A DNA stretch of 64,000 bases from Tipula vernalis (lineage: Eukaryota > Arthropoda > Insecta > Diptera > Tipulidae): positions 209,792,420-209,856,419 of the forward strand of contig OY282560.1 in NCBI GenBank assembly GCA_958295665.1, in the 5' to 3' direction. The position numbers and the translations under genes were made by a program. Shown in pieces: positions 14,322 through 26,059 of this stretch (its first letter is position 1; every line of letters begins with the position of its first letter). Under the pieces are notes generated by a model. The model did not search any database, was not told where the DNA came from, and saw only the letters and a program-made list of their open reading frames with translations.

Positions 14322-15355
14322 AGTATTTCTGATCAAATTTGACCCTGACTCAACTTGGTACAACCTTCTTAGACATTCGTGTGACGTTTGAGCAGAATAC
14401 GTTCATTAGTGTGAGTTTGGCAGCCATTTGTTTACGACGCGAAAAGTTTGTCAAACGATTTTTACTATGGAAAAAAATTGAACAACGAGTTTGCTTGAAA
14501 TTTTGTGTTTCCAAGGGAATTATATTGTAGAAGAGTTTTGGAGAGTCTACTCTATCGAGAACTCAAGCATTTGAGTAGCATAAAGCATTCAGTGAGGATC
14601 GTGAGGTCGTAAAAAACTTGATTCATGCAAGTCGTCCGTCCGAAAATCGTAGTGTTGGCATTAGAGAGATATCAGCAGCTCTCAACATCTCTTATGGATC
14701 GTCTCAACACATTTTGGTTGATGTTTTAAGTATAAAATGCGTTGCCGCGCTACTAATGCCGACAGATCTGAATTTTTCAACAAAAGAACGTCGAGTAGAG
14801 GTCGCAAAAGAAATGCTTGCCAACGTAGCTGATCACCCTACAATCATTAAACGAATTATTACTGGTGACGAGACGTGGGTTTCTAAATATGACATCGAAA
14901 GTGCCCAACAATCTAGCAAATGGCGCAAAAAACCACGTCAAAGTCGGTCGAAAATCAAGGTAGTGCTCATCGTTTCAGAGGGTCAAACGATCAACAAAGC
15001 ATACTGGTCGTTTTAAGGCGTCTACGTGAAGCAATTCATCGTAAACGGCCGGATTTGTGGGCGCTACTATAATGCACTGTCACATTTCAGCCTGATTGTG
15101 ACTGAATTTTTTGGCAAACACGATGCAAAAGTCATCGCTCAGCCACCGTACTCGCCAGATTAGGCTCCCTGTGATTTTTTCCTGTTTCCGAAAAGACCAT
15201 CCCGGCCGAAGCATATGGCGAAATAGATTAACCGTTGGCATGCTTATATTGGCTCAATAGGAGCCTATTTTGAAGGCGATAATAAAGTTTTGTGTTGAAA
15301 TACATAAAAATGTTGTTCATTTTTACCAGTCCGGTTCAAATTTTATCAGATGGTA
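14322..15355 (+). mobile_element. mariner element with both TIRs
   Basis: Right TIR (reverse strand) starts TACCATCTGATAAAATTTGA and continues ACCGGACTGG; the left end has TTTCTGATCAAATTTGACC then CTGACT at 14326-14349, a clear but eroded match. Length is close to the usual 1.3 kb mariner minus small deletions. TA dinucleotides flank both ends. One degenerate transposase gene lies between the ends. Confidence 0.85.
14467..15225 (+). pseudogene. mariner transposase relic
   Basis: The likely start is ATG at 14467, 145 bp inside the left TIR. The HTH half is frameshifted (14540-14720); the catalytic half is readable at 14618-15016: DLNFSTKERRVEVAKEMLAN, RIITGDETWVSKYDIES (first catalytic Asp intact), PRQSRSKIKV, EGQTINKAYW. 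After a frameshift comes FIVNGRICGRYYNALSHFSL, where mariners have HxDNAP-H, so the second Asp is replaced by Tyr. Then PPYSPD-stop-APCDFF keeps the third Asp but has a stop right after it. The Asp-to-Asp spacing is about 29 residues instead of 34, implying a small deletion. Closest in look to irritans-type mariners; subfamily not certain. Confidence 0.85.
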
Positions 15356-15834
15356 TATAAGTGTATTTTTATAGGATTTAGCAGAAAATTTGAAAAACTG
15401 AAAGAGATTTGAAAAAAATTCAATTTGTTGTTCAAAAATGATATTTACAAAATTTACTATTTCACCTTGTTCCGAACAACTTTCAAATCCACAAAATTAA
15501 CAAAAAATGATCAAAATTATTTAAAAGTTAATTCCCAAAATAAGAAACAGTGTTGCAGACGCTGAGTTGAACAAAGTTTATAAGTGTAATTAAATTAAGG
15601 TATTTTTATTTTGGAAATTAATTTTTAGTTAATCTGTGCTGTATATAGATACATATATAGACAATTCAAAATAAAATTAAGAACTTTTATTGTTTCACGA
15701 TATCATAAATCAATTAAATATGATCGAAGTAAATCTAAATATCAAGTCTAAATTTATACATTTTGTAATCTGAATTCCAAATTGAGTTCCACAGTCTATA
15801 AAATAATCTAGCAAATAATGTAACATTAAGAGAT
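15356..15834. other. No gene recognised
   Basis: AT-rich spacer between the mariner and the BEL gag relic; nothing identified. Confidence 0.5.
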
Positions 15835-16460
15835 TACTCGATACCTAAGATAAGGTTATGCATGGTCTAAAAGCTAAGGGGCCACAAGGTGAACAGCGAG
15901 ACCCATGATTAGTTTACATACTTGTACATAAATTAGATGACGAGTCAAAGGGTCTATGGGCACAAACTACAGCAAGAATGTCCAACAATTCAAGAATTTT
16001 TTGATTTCTTCTTAGGAAGATGTGATGCACAACAAAACGAAGTTCAAATTCAATCAACAAACAACCATTGATCAAAGGTCACGTAGCAGTTCATGATATC
16101 AAATGCCCGATTTATCAAGCAGATGGACATCTAATATATCAATGTCCAGTATTCAACGGTATGGATATTCATAAGAGAAGAGAGGTAATTAAGAACAACA
16201 GCAGTTGTTTCAATTGTTTGAGCGACAAACATGCCATGTTTTAATGTGTATCCAAACGAAGATGTCCAGTTTGTAGAGGGAAGCATAACACACTTCTTCA
16301 TTTGCCAGAGACTGAAGTGACAACCGATATGAACAAAGTAGGAAGCAAAGACAAACCTACTACAAATTGCGGAAATGTATTGTTGTCATACTTTAATGGG
16401 AATAGCAATCACTTAATCAATTCTTCCAACTACGCTAACAAATATCGTAAGTTCTTCGGG
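15835..16460 (+). pseudogene. BEL/Pao gag relic with zinc knuckles
   Basis: Starts with HGLKAKGPQGEQRDP and KLDDESKGLWAQTTARMSN, the late gag region of BEL/Pao elements. It passes several frameshifts (TIQEFFDFLLGRCDAQQNE in another frame) and reaches two cysteine knuckles: CFNCLSDKHAM-stop then CPVCRGKHNTLLHLPE. The order matches the gag-to-protease transition of BEL-1 and BEL-2 in this window. No protease, RT or LTR follows that I can recognise, so this is a fragment. The frame at 16302-16577 after the knuckles is not convincingly protease. Confidence 0.7.
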
Positions 16461-16579
16461 TCAAGAAGTCATGTATTCAGCCCCTTGGAATTCCACACGA
16501 TACAATGGGAGAATTTCAGTGAAAGGAATTGGGCAACCATTCCGCGCACTCTTTTATTGGTGGCCCCAGAACTCTAAAA

Positions 16580-17095
16580 CTACCTCTCGATCCTCTTTGC
16601 TAAGGTTTTGGCGATATCTGGGTGCTCCTTCATCATCATCACCATCTTACCAAATTGTGCCCGATTTGTTGTACGTTTTCTTTAAAAATTAATTTTATTT
16701 AGTTTATAAATTTTGCATTTCTTAAAAAATACAATTTTTTTTTTTTGGGTAATAAATTCACAACTTACAACTTTTTATTATTATCCATGGTAAAAAAATA
16801 TTATACACCGAAATGTGCATTACCGTCATTCGTTCACTTTTGATTCGACGTTTTCAATAATATGAAAAACGTCAAAATCGAATGATACTCCCGCCGCATT
16901 AAATCCGGCGAGTTGTATAATCGACATGATTATTATTTTGAATAAATAAAATAACCTATTTAATTTTAACTTATTAATTTTCATTTTATTAATCACTTAA
17001 TTTTAACACCAGACAAAATCAAAATAAATAAATAAAATTAAATTAAATTAATTTCTCGAAGAAGTCGACAAAAACACGTCTTTCTTCTTCGAGCG
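16580..17095. other. AT-rich spacer with an imperfect hairpin
   Basis: No coding content. Around 16843-16888, TTTTGATTCGACGTTTTC and AAAACGTCAAAATCGAATGA form an imperfect hairpin; nearby CCGAAATGTGCATT (16808) resembles TCGAAATGTGCATT at 17827 beyond the gypsy integrase. These could be remains of that element's repeats, but I cannot define LTR borders. Confidence 0.35.
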
Positions 17096-17097
17096 TC

Positions 17098-17796
17098 AAC
17101 GACCGACCCCAATGGCCCAATAACAGTTGCAAGAGCAAAAGTAGAAAAATTCATTTTAAAATACGGTATTTTTAAAGTTTTAAAATCAGATATGGGAACT
17201 AAATTTCTGAATGAAATAATGAAAAACATTTGCGATTTGTTAAAAATTAATCAAATTAATTCTACGCCCTATCATCATGAGACATTAGGTGCAATAGAGC
17301 GAAATCACAGAGTACTGAATGAATATTTAAATAATTTTACAACAGATTTTGGGGTGGGAGGGAAGAATGGCTTCCTTACTTTATATTTGCGTATAATATA
17401 ACACCGCACACAGAAACACAATATACCGCATTTGAATTAGTTTTTGGGAAATTACCCAACATATACCCTTCTTTCATAACAGCTGAAGTATCAAAACCAA
17501 TCTACACCTTTGATAATTATGCAGAGGAAGTAAGATTTAGATTGAGAGAAGCACATAAAAAAGCAAATAATTTATTACATTATTCAAAAATCAACAGAGA
17601 AGTAGAATATGATAAAAAAACAAATCCATCAGATTTTAAAGTAGGTGATCACATTTTTCTTAAACGAGGTAATAGAAGGAAATTCGAGAGTAATTATACT
17701 GGTCCATATGAGATTCTAGAACAAAACGGTGTAAATTCAAAAATAAAGATATGGAATGAAATAAAAGAAATTCACAACAATCGTTTGAAAAAGTAA
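17098..17796 (+). pseudogene. Ty3/gypsy integrase relic (412/mdg1-like)
   Basis: The readable core begins near 17098 with PNGPITVARAKVEKFILKYG. KSDMGTKFLNE holds the second catalytic Asp, and YHHETLGAIERNHRVLNEYL holds the catalytic Glu. After a frameshift near 17370 comes AYNITPHTETQYTAFELVFG (in part out of frame). 17542-17796 is an open C-terminus with the GPY-like block (FKVGDHIFLKRGN, YTGPYEILEQNG) ending in a stop. The first catalytic Asp, zinc-binding N-terminus, RT and gag are absent. The GALERNHR-LNEYL style is like the 412/mdg1 lineage, from memory of that family. Confidence 0.8.
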
Positions 17797-18375
17797 TAGT
17801 TATTTGTAAAGTAAGCATATTTTACTGTCGAAATGTGCATTGGAATTAAGGCCACAAATTAAATATAAATATATTTTAATTTGTGCTGACTATATAAAAC
17901 AAGATTACTAATTAAAAATTGATTTGGGAAATAGTACATAAGTAATTTAAGTTTTTTGGAAGAAAGGATATAAATCAAAAAGCTTTTAATAAATACATAT
18001 AATAAAAACAATAAAACAGGTGAAATTAATTTGATGAAGTAAAACGAACATTACAGTATACAATTTTCGGAATTTTTCGGAAAAAACTTCACAAGCATTG
18101 TTAGAAATGGATTTCCTCTCAAGTAATGCCTAAAACGGGAAAGAAATTGGTTTGAATTAGCTTGCACAATTCAGTAAATATAATACTTAGCATTTATTTA
18201 TAACGAATACGAAAGCTCGTAATTTATGATTTATAGTCCAAAGTCCAATTAATCTGAAAAATTAAAACTATTCAGTTAAAATTATTATATATTTCGAAAA
18301 TTTAAAAGTTTAAACAAAATAACTTACCTCTAAATTATGTACTTCAATAATTTGCTACATTGTTATAATTGTTGA
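17797..18375. other. Possible gypsy 3' flank, nothing definite
   Basis: AT-rich. Lies directly after the integrase stop, so may include that element's 3' region, but no polypurine tract or LTR start is clear. The LTR that follows has its own target duplication and so is a separate insertion. Confidence 0.4.
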
Positions 18376-18379
18376 CAAT

Positions 18380-19825
18380 TGTAGCGTTCCGTACGGTAGG
18401 GTACGAGGCTAAGAGCAGAGTGGGAGAGGGTGCCAGCAGGGATTCAATCAGCGATTGTTTTGGTTGGGTGAGAAACGTTATCATTATTTAAGCCCTTGCC
18501 TATAAATGTATATACCCAACCGATTTATTTTTAAATTTATTCATTCCCTCCAACTGACTCATCGTTTGATGTCAACATGCGTCGTTGTTGTTGCTTCAAT
18601 ATAATTATTTAAAAACAAATATTTACGACCTAAACATGAATAAAATTGGTAATGCGCCTGAATTTTTTTTATTTTTCATGATCTGATTTTGAGTGAAAGA
18701 TGGGCTATTGTCCATCAGATAGCTGAATAAAAGAAATTAATTTCATCAAAGAGGGCAGCAATGGCAGTAGATGGTATCATCAGTGATGGGCAATTTTTGG
18801 TTAAGGTGGCGAGCAGCGAACGACGACGGGAGACAGTGAAGTTTGGACAACCAACTGGTGAGGTCGAGATAAGGACCTAAAAAAAATATATAATTTCTTT
18901 TTTTGTTTTTTTTTTTTGGTAAATTAAGCGAGCTATGGCGTTAAATGTATTGGCCATATTCGCATAGTAATTGTTTTAAATTTTGCCAAATTAGAAAAAC
19001 AATGTTAATAGATAAACATAATAAGAGATTATGTTTGTTGGCTCACATTTTTTTTGTGTTGTATAAATTAATAAATCCTGGTGTGAGTGAGATTTAACTT
19101 TTATAATGTATTTAATAAAATCTAAAAATAATAAAAAATAAATAAAACTTTGTGCAATATACATATGCTATGGTGTTTGTCATTTTGGGAATTTACCTTA
19201 ACCCCGTTAAACTGTGTTCTTTTTTTTTTGTTCGTTTGTGCGGGGCGTAATTGTTGGCAGTGTGATAAAAGAAAAAAAAACAAAAGTGAAACGGCCCTTT
19301 GTTAAAACCGAAAACGAGCAAAACACAAAAAAAAGTAAGAGGCCATAGTGGAAAATTAAAATAAAATAAAAATAAACAAAAGAACCAAAAGTGAAAACAG
19401 TTAGTGAAAATAACGCTGAACAAAAGAGAATATAATAAGCGAAAGCAGGAGCTGGGTGAGGAACGAGTCGATGGTGCCGTGGTAACTGGAGGAGCAATCA
19501 GAAAGGAAATCCACAAGAACCAAGAGGAAAACGGTGAGGCATCCTTCACTTCCTTCCTTTTTTTTCCTTTTTATTATTATTATTTAATCATTTGTTTTTT
19601 TTGTGTTCGCAATTTTGCTCCATTTTTTCCCCATTTCGTTTCACCCAACTTGAATAAAGCGTGGTCATCCTAAGCGGTAGGTTATCACTGCAAGTAACCC
19701 CTCCCTAGTCCACCTGCTCATCGAGCTTAGTCCGGGAAAATTACGTGCCGGTAGACTGGCGCCCAATTTGTGTTTTTTTTACTTTTGTCTACCAACTACC
19801 GCTATAGTGTGTGTGGCACGTTACA
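18380..19825 (+). mobile_element. Solo LTR, about 1.45 kb
   Basis: Starts TGTAGCGTTCC and ends GGCACGTTACA, an imperfect terminal inverted repeat with the canonical TG...CA ends. It is flanked by the 4 bp duplication CAAT (18376-18379 and 19826-19829), as expected for a Ty3/gypsy insertion. A TATA-like CCTATAAATGTATATA at about 18497 and AATAAA signals near 19070-19145 suit a forward LTR promoter and polyadenylation signal. No internal copy of the start sequence is seen, so it is a recombined solo LTR rather than a short full element. It does not obviously belong to the upstream gypsy integrase. Confidence 0.65.
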
Positions 19826-19829
19826 CAAT

Positions 19830-20914
19830 CAAATGTCAAAATTGTAAATTATTGAAATCAACTCTAATTATTATAGCCACTGAACGAACCATAAGCCAAA
19901 TCGATTGTTATTGAGATATTTTGGTTATTTCGTTTTGGTATTGCTTTTTCTTTTTCATTCCCATACCGAGCTACGAGTATAAGACAAGTAGTATCTTGAA
20001 CCAAATAAATTGAGTTAATAAAAAACCTAAATTTATATAATAAATTCAATTTGATTAATTAAAAAAAATAATTATTTACTTAAAATTAAAAATGATAGTT
20101 TGTTTTTTATCCTATATACAAGCCTCACATTCCTGCAAGAGGTTCATCTTATTGGTTTTCGCCGGAGAATAAACGGAAACCATGATAAATTAACTTTGTA
20201 AAAGTGCCTTTTAATTAGCTATATCATCAAAGCCAGCTATACGATTATTAAAATTATTGCGAGCAAAAGCTGATAAATCAAAATACTTTGGTAAAGTATT
20301 ATTAGTATAACAGCAATTAGAACAAAAGAGCTCGATATAAACTAGTGGAGTACAGGGGTATGGGCAAGTTGAATTTTTTATTACAAATACTCCGATCGTA
20401 CTAACTCGACAGCACTGGTCAATACCGTTACACTCAGCCGATCCTCAGACGTGAAGTTTTTCCTTGGCGGGAAAGGAAAAATAATATCCTGACTTGATAG
20501 CTGAATTTTTATCTAGGTACTAGACGTACAATTGTACTAAAATAAATCCGCAGTCAGCACTACACCATCTAAATAAACAAATAAACCCCCTCATTTGGTA
20601 TGCTCCGTTTATAAATTTAAATTTCTCTGAAAAATTTCTAATGTCTGGTTCTTTAACTCTAAATAAACTCTAGTATTGACATTTTGGCGAAAGCATAAAA
20701 AAATAGTGGTAGAATATAGCCTGAAATGGAAAAATGTATAGCATATTGAGATTAGTGGGTAGTGAAGTTTTAAAATGATTAAATAATAGCATTTCTGCTA
20801 CATTAGTAATAAAGTGGCAGCACTGGTTGTTTTCATTAGCCTCTGGCTTTCATTACAATTTTAAATACTACTATTATTGCCTTTAAACAAAGATTCAATA
20901 AAATTGTACGAAGA
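19830..20914. other. No gene recognised
   Basis: AT-rich spacer between the solo LTR and the MITE. Short frames only. Confidence 0.5.
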
Positions 20915-20918
20915 TTAA

Positions 20919-21464
20919 AGCATGGTTTCCACGATGGCGAGGCGAAAAAATTAGTCAAACTAAAAAGAGGAAGGAATAAAAAAAAATAACATAAGAGTGA
21001 ATGAAACTGCAACAAGTCGTTACTCCGAATTTTTATTTATATATTTTTGACGTTTCGATTATTAAAATTAAATTTTGTTAAAAATGGATACTGTGATGGA
21101 TACTAATGGCAATATATGCCGTTATGTTTTCAAATAGCACTGAGAGTGATTCTAGCGATGAAAAATGTGTTCCTCAAATCAAAAAAAAAAAAATATATTT
21201 AATAATAAAATAAAGATAAAATTTTCTTCAAATTGACAATATGAATTCCGAAAATCAGCGACTAATCCGAAAAAAGATGATCCATCTAATCTTTTTTTCG
21301 GATTAGACGTCCTATTTCGGAGTGCTGAATTAAAATTTTTAAAATTGGACGTCCCAATTTTTCTGTCAGAATGGTATTTTCTCTCTATCGTACTATCGGT
21401 GAATTTTTGCTTTCTCTTTTTAGTTTGACTAATTTTTTCGCCTCGCCATCGTGGAAACCATGCT
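20919..21464. mobile_element. MITE with about 50 bp TIRs, TTAA-flanked
   Basis: The left end AGCATGGTTTCCACGATGGC continues GAGGCGAAAAAATTAGTCAA; its reverse complement occupies 21418-21464 almost without mismatch. Both sides carry TTAA (20915-20918, 21465-21468). TTA/TAA target duplications are typical of PIF/Harbinger, TTAA of piggyBac; the TIR does not look piggyBac-like. The interior has an additional hairpin (AATCCGAAAAAAGAT...ATCTTTTTTTCGGATT, 21266-21306) and no ORF of note. A Harbinger relic lies 3 kb downstream, a plausible source of transposase. Confidence 0.8.
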
Positions 21465-21468
21465 TTAA

Positions 21469-23700
21469 GCACATTCTTTGTGCATGTATTTTATCGAGCT
21501 GATAATGTGAATGATATGTAACAACCGTTTGAAAATATGGTTCAGTTTACTCATTGACGTGTGTGGCCAAGTATTGTATTTGAAATATGGATTCTTTATT
21601 GATCGTTGGAGTCTTGTAAGCGTCATTCATTAATTTACAAATTACAATTAAAGTTAAGCAATAAAACCAACGAAACAAAAGAAAATTGCTTATTTACAAT
21701 TAATATTAGTTTTATTCGTACATTAAACATATTTTATTGTTCCAAGAATCAACTTATTGTTTAAGTATTACTGTAATGATCATATACAATCAGAAGCTTT
21801 TACAAATTTGTGAAATTTAATGTGATTTTCGAATGATAGAAATACATTTATCGTGATTTAATTGGTTAATTGGTTTAATGTTATTATTATAAAAACTAAC
21901 GAATCCCTTTTTTGATTTTTTCAAATACGTTATCGAAGTTAAATTAATTATAACTTCCTTATAGTCAAAATATATTTATTTAGATAAATATTGAGCCAAT
22001 AATTGGATATGATTACAAAAATTTTTATTGGGTTTAGCCTCGATTTATTTCTTTGTTTATTTTTTTTGGACTCAATTCAAGTCCATTTTCAAAAGAGTTT
22101 TCAAGCTATAAATTAAATTTCCGTAGAAACCCTAAGTCGTATGTTTAGACTAAAATTTATCGTTAAAGTCTTTGACAAAAACTTGTAGTAAACTTTAAAA
22201 AATTTTTTTTTACAAAATATAACTTTAAACCATGTTTTTGAAAAATGTATATAAGAATAAAATTTAATAATTAAAAAGTGAAGAGATGAAAAGGTGGTTT
22301 TTGAATTCCAAAATTTTGGTTACAATTATAGATAGAAATTTTGTGATATTTTAAATATAAATAGGCTAAGTTCCAAACTTGATTTGACAAAATTGAAGGA
22401 CGAATTGAGTTATAATTTTGAGTAAATTTTAGAATACAAAATTTAGTTAAATTTCAGTTTTCATTTTAAAACGATACGAGTGTAAGTTTGATATTCCAAA
22501 CTAAATTTTAATTGAAGTTAGTAAAAATTGTAATACGGAACATGATATCAATAAAACAAAAAAATTATTTTGTATCAGCACGATGTATGGTGCAATCAAT
22601 AATTTTATTATTCATACCCGTTTGCACCCTATGAATGAATGACGTAATCGATCATAATTATAATATAAAATATACAAAATTCAAATCTTTTACAACAGCA
22701 ACAAAAACGAATGATAGATTGTTATGGGACTGACATATAATGCATTCCAGTATGCCATCCCGCTTGCTGCACGGATGGAATGAGTAAATTGTTATTCAGT
22801 ATTCCTTTCTAATTGTATAATTATATATTTGATCCACTTTAATTAGAATAAGAAGTAAATAGGTTAATGATTATTTTTATCTCAGTCATCATCGCAATAA
22901 TGATTAGTAGAATGAAAAGACAAAAAGAATATGATCATTATTGCGGCGACCATCATATGAAATAAAAGTTTCAGTTTAGTTAATTAAAATACAAAATTTG
23001 TATAACATATTTTCTATAATTTTATTTAATAAAAATTAAGCCAAAATTAAAATTAAAAAATAATAAAATGGTTTTGTGAGTTTGGTGTTAGTGATAAATT
23101 TATTTTGGAGTCAGATAAATCGGTCAGTTAGTGGAATCCGGAATCTAACATTAGAACCGCGAAAATATAGCGGTGTCATAAAGGAACCCCTACAGATGTT
23201 TAAAAGAATATGAATTCTAAACTGAATATAATCTTAAAAGCAACTTATATTAAAAATTGAGTTTGAATTACAAATTGAGTTGAGCAAAAATATGAACCTT
23301 ATTTAGTTTTTCTTAGTATAAAACTTGATTTAATAGTGTGAATATTTTAGGCTTCACCGTTACGGTATTCTTTGGAACTAGGTATCGCTTCCCAGCCCAA
23401 ATTTTTAAGTGTATGGATGTGAAACCATTTTTGGCTACTTCTTCAGTACTTTGTAATCCAGGAAAGTTAGTTTATCCAACTTTAGGGGCCTATGGCCAAC
23501 TTTGTTTTTATTAATTTTTTTTATGATTTACAGATGAATCTGTGAATCATCCTGTTTTCTCCCCCAAAAAAATAATTTCTAAATGGTAGGCCACATTTTA
23601 ACCATGTGGTTGGAACGTTTTTTCTTTTTTGTTCTGTTTTTTACCTGTTTTTCCTTTTGTTGTTATCAACCCCATTTTTCTCTAACACGACTTTAACTGG
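21469..23700. other. Gene-poor stretch
   Basis: Very AT-rich. The only structure noticed is a short inverted pair near 22885-22955 (CATCGCAATAATGAT and ATCATTATTGCGGCGA). No TE protein or RNA gene recognised. Confidence 0.45.
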
Positions 23701-23702
23701 AT

Positions 23703-23789
23703 CTTAAGGGGAGATACCAAGCCCCACGACCGAATTCCTCTACCTGAGTCGAGGACCGGGATTAAGTCGTGGTAGCATCCCCCCTTAAG
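23703..23789. other. Structured hairpin of 87 nt
   Basis: CTTAAGGGG (23703-23711) pairs with CCCCTTAAG (23781-23789); CCACGAC (23724-23730) pairs with GTCGTGG (23766-23772). Inside, CCTC/GAGG (23737-23740, 23751-23754) makes a small hairpin. GC-rich compared with its surroundings. Function unknown; it is not a tRNA. Confidence 0.5.
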
Positions 23790-24149
23790 GTAAATTTTGT
23801 AACGACTTGATTTAGGTCAAACTAAATCTAGTCACAAATAGTTACAACTTATCAGATAACATAAAGCCATTTGTATTCATCTAACGTTTTTTAGGTAACA
23901 TTTTGTGAAAAAAACAGCAATTTTTTATACATACACGGATGACCCGAGATTTATCTGATATGCTATTAAGTTTAGTACAGTCAGAATTGGCAGAGAAACG
24001 AAGAATCTTATTAAGCAGTGAATTTCGATTTGCTCTATAACGTTAGAGTGAGTTTGCAAAATTAATTTTTTATTTACTAATAATGAATATTATCGAAAAA
24101 CTTGTTATCTATTCTGATATTTTGCCCAAGGATGGTCATTCCAGTCTCT

Positions 24150-25091
24150 TTCATGGAGCTGGAAAATTTGAAAAGAAACGGTGCGGCAAATAATTTATAA
24201 AGTATGCGATGCGATTTGGCACACACTTGGAAGAATATATGTATCTGAGCCTAACCTGAATGACCTCAAATTAATTGCGCAACATTTCTGCAATACGTGG
24301 AATTTACCTAACTGTATAGATGTCATCGATGGCAAGCACATTGCCATACATGCCCTTCAGACAGAGGCAGTGAATTTTATAATTATAAAATTTTTTTTAG
24401 CATAGTTCTTAGGGTGGCTTGTGATGCTCAATATATTTTTACATATATAGACAGAGCGACGGAGGTAAAAAATTGCCTTTTTTTTAAATAAATTAAACTA
24501 AAATTAATATCTATTATAAGAATTTTCAACAAAAGTAATTATGGGAAACGTTTATGTAATAGGTCACTTCCTATTCCTGAGCCAAAATTACTTCTTGGCA
24601 CAAATAATGTAGTCCCTCATTATTTTGTAGCTGATGTGCCGTTTACACTCACGCCAAATTTAATGAAACCATACCCTGGCGTAGGCCTCTCAAAAAATAA
24701 AGAGCTTTTTAATAAACGTTTATATCGTGCTAGAGGAGTAATCGAGAACGCCTTTGGAATTCTCACAAGTCGATGGAGAATTCTTCTCACAACTTTAAAT
24801 TTACATCCTGAAAATGCGGAAAAGATGGCGCCAGCAAGCATCGCCTTGCCCAATTACATAAGAATAAATAGGGAAATAAGCATCTTCTACTCACCACCAA
24901 GCATTGCCGATTGGGAAGATAGCAATCACAGTTTACATGAAGGATTGTGGAGGCATGATATCAACCGGAGCATACCATCAATACAGACGTCTTGTTATAT
25001 CCATGTGGTAGGCGGCAGCAACGCTTTTAGAATTAGGGATCATTTATGCTCCTATGTTAATAATAAAGGTCGATTAGATTGGCTTCAATAA
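24150..25091 (+). pseudogene. PIF/Harbinger transposase relic
   Basis: 24181-24405 reads VCDAIWHTLGRIYVSEP then WNLPNCIDVIDGKHIAIHAL, the Harbinger block holding the first catalytic Asp (DGKHI). After a frameshift, RVACDAQYIFTYIDRATE fits the following strand. 24636-25091 gives VPHYFVADVPFTLTPNLMKP, where family members have gDeAF, so the second Asp may survive (VADVPF). GLSKNKELFNKRLYRARGVI then ENAFGILTSRWRILL carries the catalytic Glu. The end (after 24850) is divergent. The sequence around 24410-24620 is AT-rich and may hold a lost segment. A reverse-strand MADF gene 400 bp downstream completes the usual two-gene Harbinger layout. Confidence 0.85.
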
Positions 25092-25469
25092 TATTTTAGA
25101 CTAAATAACAATATTAATCATATAATTTTTATTTCTTTATTTCATTTTTAATTTCATTTTTTTTAATTTCATCACATATTCACAATAGCTTCTTGTATGT
25201 AGATTTCTAATTTATTAATTACCATTTAAATACTGGTTTCTTAAATTTGAAATATACTCTATCACATATACCCGAGCCCTATATTTTACTGATTCGGGTA
25301 AATCCTTAAACAATAAAACCACACTCCTTCAAAATTGCTCATCAATATCGGGTGTCGCCGCCGATTTGTGCTTTTGTTTCATTTCTTCGATCAGTTCATT
25401 AAAGCTGGAACAACTTTCTGCGAAACAGTCACTTGTACTAAACCAAAAATAAAAATTTACAAATTCCCT

Positions 25470-25655
25470 CTCGGCTTTCCTACTTTCTCGGCTGAATGAA
25501 CGAGTTCAGAAACATCATGCTTTTGTAATATGGTCATTCATCTTCGATCGGTGCCTCTTTGCCTGATAGAATTTGATTTAATTTTTTTAATTCCTTATTG
25601 AATTTTTCTCGCAGGAGGGTCCACCATTTCTTGCAGTCGTCCTCTATAATAAGAA
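25470..25655 (-). pseudogene. MADF-domain protein of the Harbinger element, partial
   Basis: Reverse-strand reading gives DDCKKWWTLLREKFNKELKK, then IEDE-stop-PYYKSMMFLNSFIQPRK. W-x-x-L-R ... W/stop-x-Y-x-x-M-x-F-L is the core of a MADF (Myb/SANT-like) domain, the DNA-binding partner encoded by PIF/Harbinger elements. The stop replaces the usual Trp codon before PYY. Upstream on the reverse strand a TTATTATAG sequence looks like a 3' splice site, so the first half of the domain may be on a missing exon. It is convergent with the transposase at 24150-25091. Too short to be functional. Confidence 0.7.
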
Positions 25656-26059
25656 AAAAGTACAGTCGAAGGAGACATTACAAAACAAATACATATTCCG
25701 TTCATACAGCACAATATATGTATGTACGTATAGTTAATGGGCATTCCTGTAATTTATGCAACATTATCCCCAAGCTTTATCTATATATAGAGAGTTATCA
25801 ATTTTCCAAAGTCCATTTTAAAATAATATAGTATAAGCACAAATTTATTTAAATTTACTGTGCTCATTAAAAAATTACTTAACTTTACACTTCTATGCGC
25901 TTAAAAACAATAAGTTTAATACAAAGATAAACAAATGAATGTGTATAAATACTGAATTCTCGACTCAATTTGACGTTTCCTTCAATTTGTGCGACAATTA
26001 TCGCTCTGTTAAGTTGACAACTAAATTTAACAAAACTTAACGAAAAGTTCTTAAAGTTT

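Noticed and set aside
19195..19673. Overlapping frames and a fly-like 5' UTR with a GTGAGG splice-donor look
   Set aside because: Lies inside the solo LTR; low-complexity and no downstream exon was found.
19752..19767. TGGCGCCCAA, similar to a retroviral primer-binding site
   Set aside because: It is 70 bp inside the LTR end defined by the CAAT duplication, so not in a PBS position.
22885..22955. Inverted pair around CGCAATAATGAT
   Set aside because: Only about 12 bp, expected occasionally in AT-rich DNA.
23703..23789. tRNA gene
   Set aside because: Length is about right but there is no GTTCNANNC T-loop or A-box, and the stems do not fit a cloverleaf.
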